A stretch of DNA of 64,000 nucleotides from JBEKUY01 sp049514555 (GTDB lineage: Bacteria; Acidobacteriota; Terriglobia; Acidiferrales; UBA7541). Of the stretch, positions 1 through 8,758 are shown piece after piece; position 1 is the first letter of the stretch, and every line of letters begins with the position of its first letter. The position numbers and the translations under genes were made by a program. Where the stretch lies: NCBI GenBank assembly GCA_049514555.1, contig JBEKUY010000004.1, positions 62,001 through 126,000 of the forward strand, read 5' to 3'. Under the pieces are notes generated by a model. That model saw only the letters and a program-made list of their open reading frames with translations, was not told the DNA's origin and made no database searches.

Positions 1-2607
1 TGGGCCGAAGGTCTGCGGGAATTGCTGGAACCAGTTTCCTTCCGCATTTTCTCCGGTGTTGCCGTAAATGTCCCATCGGGCAGAGCTGCCTCCCGAGAAG
101 GAAACGCTCGTATCTTGCAGGACGCAGGGTGTCGGCCACGTGGGGCAGTCCGTCTCATAGTAGAAGCCCGTGTTCTGGTACGTGGCCGCAGTAAAGACCG
201 AAGCGGAGTCAAAGCCCTGGCAGACAATGACGCCCGTCTGTGTGCACCGCGACTGGAAGTTCTGAAGAGCCGATTGCGAAGCTGTCACGCGGAGAGAATA
301 AGCATTCTGAGAAACATCGTTGATCAAGATGAATACGCCGAGGGACGGGAAGTACCGGAAACGGCCATAGGTTCCCTCAGGCTGTTGGGCGCCCGGTCCC
401 CCGCTGAACGATTGGGAAGTGCAAGAGTCCGTGTCCGGGTTATAGGTGTAGACGGTGTTACCGCCGTTCCATCCCACAAACAGGTTTTGCGAGGAATCAA
501 AAGCGAACCCGGGTGCGTTGCTTGACGCCAGCGATCCGCAGTTTGAGCCGGATAGGCTCGTGACCGTGTAGGGGGAATTCAGGCTGATCTTTTGGAACTC
601 GCCGCCGCCGATGCAGATGTAAATCCTGCGGACGGGATCGATGACCGCGCTAGCGTCGAGTTGGTTGCAAGTTGAGGAGGAGAGACTGGCAACCTGTTTC
701 CAAGTATTCGCCGCAGGATTGTACTGCCAGAAAATGCCCGTATTTGCTTCGAGATCGTAGATGGTATCGGTCACGGAATCGTACGCATGCATCGGCTCGC
801 TGCCGTTGTTTGCGGGATCCGGCTTGGGCGACGGGGGATTCTTCTCCGTCCAGCTCACGCTATTGGGATCAAACCACCACATGCCGTCGCCGAAATTGCC
901 GCACGGCGGCAACCCAGCCCCGTGCGTGAAGTAACGGTCCTGCGTCGGCAGATACTCAAAGGAAGCGTACCCGTGGCGAGACGCTGGCTGCCCGTCGGAA
1001 TAAACGTCCGGGCACGAACTGAGATTACTGATGCCGCTCCCGTGAGAGGCATCAGTCAGCCGCAGCATGCTGATGGGGTTCGCGTTTAGATCTAGGGCGT
1101 AGGTCTCGTTCCCGTAATAATCGACATGTCCGCCACCCCAAATGAACATCCGGTTGCGTTTGGTGTCTGCCAGGCCACTGCCCCAAGCATAAACCACGGC
1201 AGAACAGCCGCCTGAACCCTGAATATCGGAGTAGCCGGGGCAGAGCGGACTGATCTGTGTGTTGGGAATCTGGTACCAGCCAAGCGTAGAGGGGATTCCA
1301 CCCCCGGACGACGCAAGGGTCGTCGCCGAAGCGCTGGTCGATGGCTGGGAAGTGTTTCCAGCCGCATCGTACGCCGCCACTGTGTACGAGTAGCTCGTTG
1401 AAGCTGACAGGCCCGCGTCGGCATAGGACGTAGTTGTGCTGGTCCCGACTTGCGACCCGTCCCGGTATACGTTGTAGCCCGCCACCCCAACGTTGTCCGT
1501 AGACGCCGTCCAAGTCAGGTCGATTTCGGAAGACGAGACCGCCGTAGCCGCTAGGCCAGTAGGAACCGTCGGCGCCTGCGTGTCCGCCGGTGTGTTGCTC
1601 ACCGTGACCGTCACCGCCGCGCTCGTGGTGCTGTTTCCGGCCGCGTCTTTAGCGATCGCTCGCAGCGTGTGCGAGCCGTTGCTGGCCGTCGTCGTGTTCC
1701 ACGAGTATGTGTAGGGCGAAGCCGTGAGCAGACTGCCCACGTTCGCGCTATCGAGCTGGAACTGCACGCTCGCCACGCCCACGTTGTCCGAGGCGTTCGC
1801 CGAGACCGTTGTCGTGCCTGACACCGTGGCCCCGTTCACTGGCGCCGAAATCGAAACTGTCGGAGGCGTCGTGTCCGTCGGCGTGTTGCTCACCGTGACC
1901 GTCACCGTCGCGCTGGTCCTGCTGTTTCCGGCCGCGTCTTTAGCGATCGCCCGCAGCGTGTGCGAGCCGTTGCTGGTGGTCGTTGTGTTCCACGAGTATG
2001 TGTAGGGCGAAGCCGTGAGCAGACTGCCCACGTTCGCGCTATCGAGCTGGAACTGCACGCTCGCCACGCCTACGTTGTCCGAGGCGTTCGCCGAGACCGT
2101 TGTCGTGCCTGATTCTGTGGCCCCGTTCGCCGGCGCCGAAATCGAGACCGTCGGCGGTGTCGTGTCCGCCGGTGTGTTGCTCACCGTGACCGTCACCGCC
2201 GCGCTGGTTGCCGAGTTCCCCGCCGCATCCTTGGCGACCGCTCGCAGCGTGTGCGAGCCGTTGCTGACGGTCGTCGTGTTCCACGAATACGTGTACGGTG
2301 CGACGGTGAGCAGGCTGCCCAGGTTCGCCCCGTCAAGCTGGCACTGCACGCTCGCCACGCCCACGTTGTCCGAGGCGCTCGCCGAGACTGTTGTCGTGCC
2401 TGATACCGTGGCCCCGCTCGTCGGCGCCGTCAGCGACACCGTCGGCGGCGTCGTGTCTCCGCCGCTCGGGGGCGGGTTTGAACCGGCTCCGGCTAACCCA
2501 GCACACCCAGCCTGCCAAGAAGACATGCAGAGAATAAGAACGAGAACAAGAAGACCGTAAACACTCGTAACATTCTTTTTATCAGCGAGAAAGAGTCCTG
2601 CTTTCAC
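1..2607 (-). CDS. Large secreted/surface protein with Ig-like repeats, FN3 domain and propeller-like region (3' truncated by window)
   Basis: The minus frame stays open from a GTG at 2607 to base 1, so at least 869 codons are present and the C-terminus lies outside. A basic start and hydrophobic segment (YGLLVLVLILC) with a nearby Cys look like a signal or lipoprotein peptide. Three 97-residue bacterial Ig-like repeats follow (each with TTPPTVS, SASDNVGVASVQ-like and KDAAGNS motifs, Big_9 type), then one fibronectin type III domain (residues about 343-430). The rest has aromatic/Gly-rich repeats resembling a Kelch or other beta-propeller (for example YAWGSGLADTKRNRMFIWGG). Another in-frame GTG lies at 2634. 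Role is inferred as an extracellular adhesin or carbohydrate-interacting protein; no catalytic motif is visible. A sigma-54-like element lies about 150 bp upstream. Confidence 0.85.
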   Translation of the reverse strand, partial: MKAGLFLADKKNVTSVYGLLVLVLILCMSSWQAGCAGLAGAGSNPPPSGGDTTPPTVSLTAPTSGATVSGTTTVSASASDNVGVASVQCQLDGANLGSLLTVAPYTYSWNTTTVSNGSHTLRAVAKDAAGNSATSAAVTVTVSNTPADTTPPTVSISAPANGATESGTTTVSANASDNVGVASVQFQLDSANVGSLLTASPYTYSWNTTTTSNGSHTLRAIAKDAAGNSRTSATVTVTVSNTPTDTTPPTVSISAPVNGATVSGTTTVSANASDNVGVASVQFQLDSANVGSLLTASPYTYSWNTTTASNGSHTLRAIAKDAAGNSTTSAAVTVTVSNTPADTQAPTVPTGLAATAVSSSEIDLTWTASTDNVGVAGYNVYRDGSQVGTSTTTSYADAGLSASTSYSYTVAAYDAAGNTSQPSTSASATTLASSGGGIPSTLGWYQIPNTQISPLCPGYSDIQGSGGCSAVVYAWGSGLADTKRNRMFIWGGGHVDYYGNETYALDLNANPISMLRLTDASHGSGISNLSSCPDVYSDGQPASRHGYASFEYLPTQDRYFTHGAGLPPCGNFGDGMWWFDPNSVSWTEKNPPSPKPDPANNGSEPMHAYDSVTDTIYDLEANTGIFWQYNPAANTWKQVASLSSSTCNQLDASAVIDPVRRIYICIGGGEFQKISLNSPYTVTSLSGSNCGSLASSNAPGFAFDSSQNLFVGWNGGNTVYTYNPDTDSCTSQSFSGGPGAQQPEGTYGRFRYFPSLGVFILINDVSQNAYSLRVTASQSALQNFQSRCTQTGVIVCQGFDSASVFTAATYQNTGFYYETDCPTWPTPCVLQDTSVSFSGGSSARWDIYGNTGENAEGNWFQQFPQTFGP
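1580..2452 (-). repeat. Three tandem 291-bp in-frame repeats (97 aa each)
   Basis: Copies are 1580-1870, 1871-2161 and 2162-2452, each exactly 291 bp, encoding successive Ig-like domains. Copies one and two (on the + coordinate) are almost identical at the nucleotide level and the third is more diverged, which suggests recent duplication or homogenisation. Confidence 0.93.
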
Positions 2608-2760
2608 GACATCCCCCGATCGGGCCCGTTTCACCCAGTCGACCACGTGGAATACACCCCGCGCGTTACCAAGCGTAGAGACCCCCGTCGGGACTTGATA
2701 CTGGTCAGGAGGCGAAAAATGGGACAGTGTTGCGGAACAGGACCTTCGGCTGTACCCAAG

Positions 2761-2776
2761 GGCAACTATCCTTCCT
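2761..2776 (-). promoter_or_regulatory. Candidate sigma-54 -24/-12 promoter upstream of the surface protein
   Basis: Read on the minus strand it is AGGAAGGATAGTTGCC: GG, ten bases, GC, with TTGC at the -12 element. The consensus is TGGCACG-N4-TTGCW. Transcription would start near 2750, leaving a leader of about 145 nt. Motif match by eye only. Confidence 0.4.
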
Positions 2777-2898
2777 TATGCGCCTTGGTAAACTGCGTGG
2801 CTCGCAAGGGGGGCAGACGAGTAGCGCATGTTCTGGCAGCGCGGGAAATCGGAGGTGTCTTGCACTACAGAGTCAGCTCAACAGCCTGGAGAATCATC

Positions 2899-3963
2899 CT
2901 AAGTCGTGGCAGTGCCAAGCCCAGTTGGCGGGGAGGTCCGACCTGCCTTGCCGTTTCCGCTGGCGCGTTTCGTGGAAATGCCAGCTTCTCGGATCTTATA
3001 GATCAGCGCCCGGTAACTGATCTTCAGTACTTCCGCCGCGCGCCGCCGGTTCCAGTGATTGGCCTGGAGCGCGCGGACGATGAGGGTGCGCTCCATCTCT
3101 CGGACCGCTTCCTTAGTGAGCCGCTTGAGAGGCAGGGACTCATCCGATCCGGTGGACACATTCAAAGACGGTAGCCTACGGCGCGGCAGTTCCAGCTCCG
3201 TCTCATCCTCGGAGCCCAGGATGACGTAGCGCGCAATTCGGTTTTCAATCTGGCGGATGTTTCCCGGCCATTCGCGCGCTTTCAGATACTGGGCAAACTC
3301 TTTCGAGATGGGAGGCGTGCTTAGCTGAAAAGTGGCATTGAACTGCGAAAGGAAATACTCCGCCAGGAAGGGAATGTCGTCCGCGCGATCCCGCAGACAA
3401 GGCATCTGGACCCGAATCACATTGATGCGGTAGAAGAGGTCAGGTCGGAAGCTCCCCGCACTGATCTCACGCTCGAGGTCGCGGTTGGTGGCGCAGATAA
3501 CGCGCGCCTCTACGAAGTGTTCACCCTGATCGCCAATCCGTGTGAATCTGCCGTCCTGCAGGAATTGCAGCAGCTTTGCTTGCAACCCGAGGTCGAGCTC
3601 GGCAATCTCGTCCAGGAACAGAGTGCCATCGCGTGCAAGTTCGACTCGGCCGGTCTTTGAGGCGTACGCCCCGGTGAATGCCCCTTTCTGATAGCCGAAC
3701 AGTTCGCTTTCCATCAACGTGCCCGGTATCGCTGCGCAATTGACCTTCACGAAAGGTCCCCCGCTCCACGGGGAACGCGCATGAATCCAACGCGCCAATG
3801 TCTCTTTACCTGTTCCGCCCTCCCCTAAAATCAGGACGGAAACGTTTGCGCCAGTGACCTTCTCAAGCCTTTCCCGAATCCGCTGCATGGGTGCGGACCG
3901 GCCGAAGATGATTTCATCCGGCGGCAGCGGCCGTTGCCCATTCGCAAAGGGGTTCGTATCCAT
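2899..3963 (-). CDS. Sigma-54-dependent transcriptional activator, no receiver domain
   Basis: AAA+ activator of RNA polymerase-sigma-54. Walker A GEGGTGKE is at residues 47-54, the sigma-54-contacting GAFTGA loop at 94-99, Walker B GTLFLDEI at 113-120, then a sensor motif (CATNRD) and a C-terminal Fis-type helix-turn-helix (AAEVLKISYRALIYKI). No receiver, PAS or GAF domain precedes the ATPase, so it resembles PspF-type activators that are controlled by a partner or by expression. I chose the ATG just before the conserved NPFANGQRPL segment; the frame also opens at a GTG at 4053 with no Shine-Dalgarno sequence. The neighbouring surface-protein and PilZ genes are obvious candidate targets. Confidence 0.9.
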   Translation of the reverse strand: MDTNPFANGQRPLPPDEIIFGRSAPMQRIRERLEKVTGANVSVLILGEGGTGKETLARWIHARSPWSGGPFVKVNCAAIPGTLMESELFGYQKGAFTGAYASKTGRVELARDGTLFLDEIAELDLGLQAKLLQFLQDGRFTRIGDQGEHFVEARVICATNRDLEREISAGSFRPDLFYRINVIRVQMPCLRDRADDIPFLAEYFLSQFNATFQLSTPPISKEFAQYLKAREWPGNIRQIENRIARYVILGSEDETELELPRRRLPSLNVSTGSDESLPLKRLTKEAVREMERTLIVRALQANHWNRRRAAEVLKISYRALIYKIREAGISTKRASGNGKAGRTSPPTGLGTATT

Positions 3964-4365
3964 ATTCCGAGACAAGATTGCACCCGCCAGGAAGTCTCTG
4001 GGGCACACGAGACGCCAAACCATGATTCGGGGATTGTTCAAATCTCTCGCCACATGGCAGCGCCAGGGACGCCGCTATTCTCTTGGATGGTCAAAGGTTA
4101 ACTAGTAGCGCTACTGCCCCGGGTCGGCAGGGTAGGCCTCTATGAGTTCAGGCAAGCTTCAGAATAAAACGGAACCGCAGTTCACAAAGTAGAAACGGAA
4201 TTCCTCGCGGGGATAGCTTCGATTGTGTCAACAAATTGTTGTCGCCGACCACGCCCACATCACACTCACGTACATCCCACCTTTGTTCCATCCGTACACG
4301 GCGTAAGAAAGCGATCTATCACTTTCGGATGACCCGCAGCGGCGAGACTGCACCCTCCATGCTGC
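3964..4365. other. Intergenic stretch without a recognisable gene
   Basis: About 400 bp between the receiver-less activator and the PilZ gene, assuming the shorter activator start. It is locally AT-richer than its surroundings (around 4140-4330). I found no convincing ORF, RNA gene or hairpin, and no -24/-12 element on the minus strand. A longer form of the activator would use its first 90 bp. Confidence 0.6.
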
Positions 4366-4722
4366 TCAACTATACCGGGGGCCCCCCGTCCGTCCAACAT
4401 CGCTACGGATAATGTCATAGCGCTCAATCACAGCGGCCACGCCCAAATCCGCATTGTCCTCCTTGAGGCGATTCTCAACACGCACAACCTTGCCTTGTGC
4501 GCGGACGAGCACGTCGGCACCATGCGTGATCTCAGCAGGAAGTGTGAGTGTAATATCTAGTTCCGAGCCTGCCTCCAAACTCTGGTCGATGATGAAATAC
4601 ATGCCCCGCGTCGAAATGTCTCTCGTTCTCCCTTTGCGCGGCTCCGTCTGCCTTGTCAATGGCACGCGGATGACGACCGGCAAAGACAAATCATATCGTC
4701 GTGCAGTACGGCGCTCTGTCAT
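4366..4722 (-). CDS. PilZ domain protein (c-di-GMP receptor candidate)
   Basis: A 118-residue single-domain protein. The two PilZ binding signatures are present: an arginine-rich N-terminus (ERRTARRYDL, RxxxR) and DISTRG (D/NxSxxG) about 30 residues later. This supports binding of cyclic di-GMP. The start ATG is preceded by a GA-rich stretch (GGAGGCGAGGAGGA) that serves as a ribosome site. No output domain is attached, so it probably acts through protein contact. It stands alone, 400 bp from each neighbour, and has its own sigma-54-like element upstream. Target process unknown; motility, secretion or exopolysaccharide control are the usual roles of the family. Confidence 0.88.
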   Translation of the reverse strand: MTERRTARRYDLSLPVVIRVPLTRQTEPRKGRTRDISTRGMYFIIDQSLEAGSELDITLTLPAEITHGADVLVRAQGKVVRVENRLKEDNADLGVAAVIERYDIIRSDVGRTGGPRYS

Positions 4723-5151
4723 TCCTCCTCGCCTCCATTGCTTCCCAAGCTTCTATCACAATCATGCCACGCCCAATGATCCAACAGACGATTCTCGCGA
4801 ACTATCCTACCCCGCCCGGCAAGTAGCCCCTTGACCTCCATAACCGCTGCCAGAGCCAAGCGTGGATCGAGATAGGGCAGCAATCCCACTTCCAAAAGCA
4901 AACTCACCTTTCTTACCCAACGATTCGTTGCCCGCCCTGGATTTCCATTGTTCTGTTACTGTTAGCGGCCTCTCGGATCGTCTTCGGGCGTCCCAAAGAA
5001 CACCTGCCTGGACCCACGCGGCAGACCCTTGCATAGTTTGGAGCGTACCGTTCCGCTGTCACGGTTCAGACGCTAACGTGGGTCCTTCTCCAGGGCAAAG
5101 CCTCAGTGGACGGGAAGGGCACTGAACAGCCGACACCAAGGACTAGAACGC
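4723..5151. other. Intergenic region between PilZ gene and response-regulator gene
   Basis: About 430 bp with no ORF showing family features. It contains the candidate sigma-54 element at 4879-4894 reading toward the PilZ gene. The part nearest the response regulator (about 5000-5150) would hold the 3' end of the kinase/regulator transcript; I see no clear intrinsic terminator there. Confidence 0.55.
4879..4894 (-). promoter_or_regulatory. Candidate sigma-54 -24/-12 promoter upstream of PilZ gene
   Basis: Minus-strand reading TGGAAGTGGGATTGCT: TGG at -24, exactly ten bases between GG and GC, and TTGCT at -12, which matches the TTGCW half of the consensus perfectly. It lies 157 bp before the PilZ start codon. 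Confidence 0.45.
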
Positions 5152-6627
5152 CTATCCGTTCCGGACGGCAGGAGCAGCCGTCTCCGCTTCTGCGGGAGAG
5201 GCTGCCTTGCGCCGGCTTCGAGGAGAATCCAGGTTGAATTGCCGCATCTTGTAGAGCAATGCCTTGTAACTGATGCCCAGCATCTTCGCGGCGTCTTTTC
5301 TGCACCACCGGGTCTTCTCCAGCGCGTCCGCAATTGCTTCCGCTTCCGCTTCGTCTTTCAGGCCGCGGACGAGGGCTTTTAGCCCCTGCTCGCGAGGCGG
5401 CATGGTTTCTTCCCTGGGAGAGGTCCGATGACGCGAGGCAGACATCTCCACCAATTCACGCAGGCTGCCTTCGTCGTCCTCGAGAATCACGTACCGTTTC
5501 ACGAAGTTTTCCAGTTCGCGCAAATTGCCCGGCCAGGGGTACCGCACCGCGGCATCGAGGAGAAGGCGCGAGGGCTGCTGCAGTTCTTTGCCAAACTTCT
5601 CGCTGTACTTCACAAGGAAATGCTGAAGCAGCAGGGGAATTTCGGACGCGCGTTCGCGCAGCGGAGGGACATTGATGGAAAGCACATTCAGGCGGTAATA
5701 GAGGTCTTCGCGGAACTTCCCGGATCGCAAGGCCTCCTGCACGTCCACGTTTGTTGCCGCAATCACACGAACGTCTACCTCGACCATGTGCCGTCCGCCC
5801 AGCCGCGAATACTCGTGATCCTGCAGCACGTGCAACAATTTGGCCTGCAAGTGGGTGCTCATTTCTGCAATCTCATCCAGAAAGATCGTTCCCTTGTTGG
5901 CGATCTCGAACTTCCCGGGCTTCGACCGCACCGCGCCGGTAAAAGCCCCCTGTTCGAAGCCGAACAGCTCCGACTCCAGAAGCTCTCCGGGAAGCGCGGC
6001 GCAATTCACCTTGATGAAGGGCAGGTTCCGCCGCTTCGAACGCAGGTGGATCATGCGCGCCACCACTTCTTTGCCCACACCGCTCTCGCCGCAAACAAAC
6101 ACCGGCACGTCCACGGGCGCAATCTGCAGGATCTGCTGGCGAATGCGAACCATCTGCGGGCTGGCGGCCAGAAAGCTAAGATCCTCCGTCAACTGGTCGC
6201 AATACTCGCGCAATGCCTGGTTTTCTACGTGGAGCTGCTTCTTCCGGCGGCACTTCAGCATGGCCGCGTCCAGCTCGCTCTTCTCGAACGGTTTCGTCAG
6301 ATAGTCGAGCGCACCCAGACGAATGGCTTCGACCACCGTGCTGACTTCGTTGGAGCACGAAAGCATGACCACATTCAAGCTCCGGTCGACCTGTAGCAAC
6401 TGCTTCAGCGTCTCGAGGCCGTCCATCTCCGGCATAAGCACGTCCAGGATGATGAAATCCGGCCGCTCGCCGGCGCTCACCTTCTCCACCGCCTCTTTTC
6501 CCGAGCTCAGCGGTATGACTTGAAAACCGTCCACTTCCAGCAGAGTATGAAGGTACTTGCGAATACTCGGCTCGTCGTCCACCACCATGATTGTCTCTGC
6601 TGCAGCCATCGTTTCCATCCTCTCCAT
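5152..6627 (-). CDS. NtrC-family sigma-54 response regulator
   Basis: A full three-domain regulator. The receiver has acidic pair DD, phospho-acceptor Asp at about residue 62 (FIILDVLMPEMDG) and the conserved Lys in LTKPF near 112. The AAA+ domain has Walker A GESGVGKE (180-187), GAFTGA (227-232) and Walker B GTIFLDEI. The C-terminus carries a Fis-like helix-turn-helix (AAKMLGISYKALLYKM) and an Ala/Glu-rich tail. I start it at the ATG preceded by GAGGGA, 8 bp after the kinase stop; a TTG overlapping the stop is also in frame. Paired with the upstream histidine kinase, it presumably activates sigma-54 promoters when phosphorylated. Confidence 0.93.
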   Translation of the reverse strand: MERMETMAAAETIMVVDDEPSIRKYLHTLLEVDGFQVIPLSSGKEAVEKVSAGERPDFIILDVLMPEMDGLETLKQLLQVDRSLNVVMLSCSNEVSTVVEAIRLGALDYLTKPFEKSELDAAMLKCRRKKQLHVENQALREYCDQLTEDLSFLAASPQMVRIRQQILQIAPVDVPVFVCGESGVGKEVVARMIHLRSKRRNLPFIKVNCAALPGELLESELFGFEQGAFTGAVRSKPGKFEIANKGTIFLDEIAEMSTHLQAKLLHVLQDHEYSRLGGRHMVEVDVRVIAATNVDVQEALRSGKFREDLYYRLNVLSINVPPLRERASEIPLLLQHFLVKYSEKFGKELQQPSRLLLDAAVRYPWPGNLRELENFVKRYVILEDDEGSLRELVEMSASRHRTSPREETMPPREQGLKALVRGLKDEAEAEAIADALEKTRWCRKDAAKMLGISYKALLYKMRQFNLDSPRSRRKAASPAEAETAAPAVRNG

Positions 6628-6635
6628 GAAATCCC

Positions 6636-7874
6636 TCAATGCTGATCGATCGGCATGAGAAACGTAAAAGTGCTGCCTCGTTCCGGCATGCTGTCCACCC
6701 AGATCTTTCCCCGATGGGCCTGCACGAGCCGTTTGGCAATCGCCAAGCCCAGGCCCATGCCCGCCGTATTGGGATCGATGCGCACAAAATCCTCAAAAAT
6801 CTCCTGGTGATACTCGGGCGCGATGCCGGGTCCGGTGTCCGAAACGGAAATCTCCACGCTGTTGTGCTTCGGAGTCCGCGCACGCCGGCGTTCTTGTACT
6901 GGCGTTGCTTCCGCTACCCGTCGCTCCCAAAAATGTGGCGCCACCCGCAACGTAACGCAGCCCCCCTCCGGTGTATGCTTCAGAGCGTTGTCCAGCAAGT
7001 TCGCCACGACCTGCTGCAGCTTCTGGTAATCAAATCGAAAAACAGGCAGCCCGGGCTCGAAGCGTTTCTCCAGCCGAACGCCTTTTCGCTGGAACGTCTC
7101 CAGCCACCGCAGCGCCAACTCGTCCAGGCAGTCCCGCAAATCGTTCTCGCGGAGGTGCAAGACCAGCTTGCCGCTCTCGAGCGCCGAATAGTTTAGGAAC
7201 ATCGAAACCAACCGTACCAGGCGCTCGCAACTCTCCTTGGATTCTTCGAGAATGTCCTTTTGCTTTTCGGACAGCTTGCCCGGCGAGCCTGTCAGCAGGA
7301 GATCGTAGTAGCCCTTGATGACCGCGAGCGGCGTCTTCAATTCGTGCGCCGCCGAGGCTAGAAAAACCGTCTTCTGGCGGTTCACTTCCTGCAGGCGAAG
7401 GTATGCCGCCAGCAGATTCCGATAGGTAATCTCACGCTCCTGGAGCAGGTCTCGAACGGTCTGTTGTACGTCGCGTCCTTCGCCGTCATCCACCAACAGT
7501 TTGTCGTCGTTTGTGACGAACTGCACCACCAGCCAGTCGGGCTCGGGCATCCACCGGACCCGCGCCTGCGTCTTCCCGGCGTGCAAAGGAACCTCTAGGC
7601 TGACCTCGTGTTCTCCACTCTCCAGTTGCGTGTAGATCACCTTGGGCTTGATCTGAAGAACATCAGTGAACAAGTTTATGCGGTTCGCTTCAGCGAGCTC
7701 TTGAGATTCGAGCCATTGCCGCGCGCGCAGGTTTGCCACCACGATGCCGCCACTGCGTTCAGCCACCAGGATCGACCTCTCCACCGTATCGAGTAGACTG
7801 TTGACGAGTTCGATGGGGAGGACACCTGTACCTCGTCTGGCCGTTGTGATTGCCGCCACGGGGCTTTCCTCCAC
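6636..7874 (-). CDS. Sensor histidine kinase, partner of the NtrC-type regulator
   Basis: A soluble-looking 412-residue kinase without transmembrane segments. The N-terminal ~130 residues look like a PAS-type sensor (ILVAERSGGIVVANLRA), followed by a coiled-coil-like linker. The dimerisation domain has the phosphorylated His in SAAHELKTPL. The ATPase domain has the N box (VVANLLDNALKHT), G1 (VSDTGPGI) and G2 (GMGLGLAIAKRL). Translation begins at a GTG. The gene sits 8 bp before the regulator and they are surely co-transcribed. The absence of membrane helices suggests a cytoplasmic signal. The stimulus cannot be read from the sequence. Confidence 0.93.
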   Translation of the reverse strand: MEESPVAAITTARRGTGVLPIELVNSLLDTVERSILVAERSGGIVVANLRARQWLESQELAEANRINLFTDVLQIKPKVIYTQLESGEHEVSLEVPLHAGKTQARVRWMPEPDWLVVQFVTNDDKLLVDDGEGRDVQQTVRDLLQEREITYRNLLAAYLRLQEVNRQKTVFLASAAHELKTPLAVIKGYYDLLLTGSPGKLSEKQKDILEESKESCERLVRLVSMFLNYSALESGKLVLHLRENDLRDCLDELALRWLETFQRKGVRLEKRFEPGLPVFRFDYQKLQQVVANLLDNALKHTPEGGCVTLRVAPHFWERRVAEATPVQERRRARTPKHNSVEISVSDTGPGIAPEYHQEIFEDFVRIDPNTAGMGLGLAIAKRLVQAHRGKIWVDSMPERGSTFTFLMPIDQH

Positions 7875-7966
7875 GCGGAATTGGGGGTATCGACAAAAAG
7901 GGAAAACTTTTTCCCCCGCCTTGGAGCGCCATAGTCGCAGAGGAGTCCCCCGAGTGTCAATGGTAA

Positions 7967-7982
7967 AGGCGTGCCATTTGCA
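7967..7982 (+). promoter_or_regulatory. Candidate sigma-54 -24/-12 promoter upstream of second PilZ gene
   Basis: AGGCGTGCCATTTGCA: GG-N10-GC with GGC at -24 and a perfect TTGCA at -12. It lies in the divergent region between the histidine kinase and the PilZ gene and points at the PilZ gene, 124 bp before its start codon. Confidence 0.45.
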
Positions 7983-8105
7983 TAATCTCTGAACGGAATT
8001 GCTCTAACTTTCCCTGCCCGTGGAGTCTTCTGCGGAACGAGAGGCAAATCCAGTAGGTATTCTTTGGCTTATCAAATACTTACGAATCCACAGGCGCCCT
8101 AATCA

Positions 8106-8507
8106 ATGGCATCGAATATGCTTCATTGGCGTACTAGTGCTAAGGTACCAAGTGTGAGAGTCACGACAGGGCCACCCAAAGGGTTGCAGGGCTTGACAGC
8201 TACCGTTCAGCGCCGCTCACCGCGCATTCGACTGCAGGTTCCAGTATTTGTCCGCGGAGCCGATCCCGCAGGCGATTTCCTCGAGTTGACGAAAACGATC
8301 AACATCAGCTCGACCGGCGCCTGCATTGCCTCCTCGCATGTTATGCGGATTGAACAGGTTATTCAGCTTACGATTCCCGCCCCGTCGCCTTCCGCGTCAG
8401 CATTAGTGCCATCGGGGACGCCTCCTCTCACTGCGCGCGTGCGTCATCACGAAATGTCTGGGGATCTGCACCTTTTTGGCGTGGAATTCCTAAAGCCGCT
8501 TGACTAG
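8106..8507 (+). CDS. PilZ domain protein
   Basis: A 133-residue protein with a ~35-residue variable N-terminus, then the PilZ signature QRRSPRIRL (RxxxR) and NISSTG (NxSxxG), ending in LFGVEFLKPLD, a typical PilZ C-terminal strand. Likely a cyclic di-GMP binding protein. It is transcribed divergently from the two-component pair and lies 250 bp before the diguanylate cyclase gene. The ATG has no clear Shine-Dalgarno sequence; a second ATG five codons in is possible. Both binding signatures are intact, unlike the cyclase-fused PilZ downstream. Confidence 0.85.
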   Translation: MASNMLHWRTSAKVPSVRVTTGPPKGLQGLTATVQRRSPRIRLQVPVFVRGADPAGDFLELTKTINISSTGACIASSHVMRIEQVIQLTIPAPSPSASALVPSGTPPLTARVRHHEMSGDLHLFGVEFLKPLD

Positions 8508-8672
8508 ACAGCCCAGCCCGATCCCTCGGTGTGCTAGAGCCTGCACGGGGCGCGCACGAATGTTCCATCAAATAGCCAGAAGTATCCTCAGGAGTTTCCA
8601 CAGTGGGACAAATGGTGGGGCTCTCCTTTGGCTAACCTCCTTTCTGCTGTGTAAGATAGGAAGCTGCAATAA

Positions 8673-8688
8673 TGGTCTCTGATTTGCT
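8673..8688 (+). promoter_or_regulatory. Candidate sigma-54 -24/-12 promoter upstream of the cyclase
   Basis: TGGTCTCTGATTTGCT: TGG at -24, ten bases between GG and GC, TTGCT at -12. A start site near 8699 would give a ~60-nt leader for the cyclase gene at 8759. The -24 half is weaker than in the other sites. Confidence 0.4.
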
Positions 8689-8758
8689 TTTTAGCGCGGT
8701 AGTCCCGCTCTATCCCAGATCCCCGTTGGGGTAGGTTGAGGTCGAGTGGAAAGGCAAG

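Noticed and set aside
1493..2560. Three repeated plus-strand open frames in the Ig-repeat region
   Set aside because: They repeat with the same 291-bp period as the minus-strand Ig domains and are the antisense reading of them; the minus frame gives proper Ig-like motifs.
7996..8030. Additional sigma-54-like element reading toward the histidine kinase
   Set aside because: GG and GC spacing is right but the -12 element lacks TTGC (GAGC instead), so it is too weak to list.
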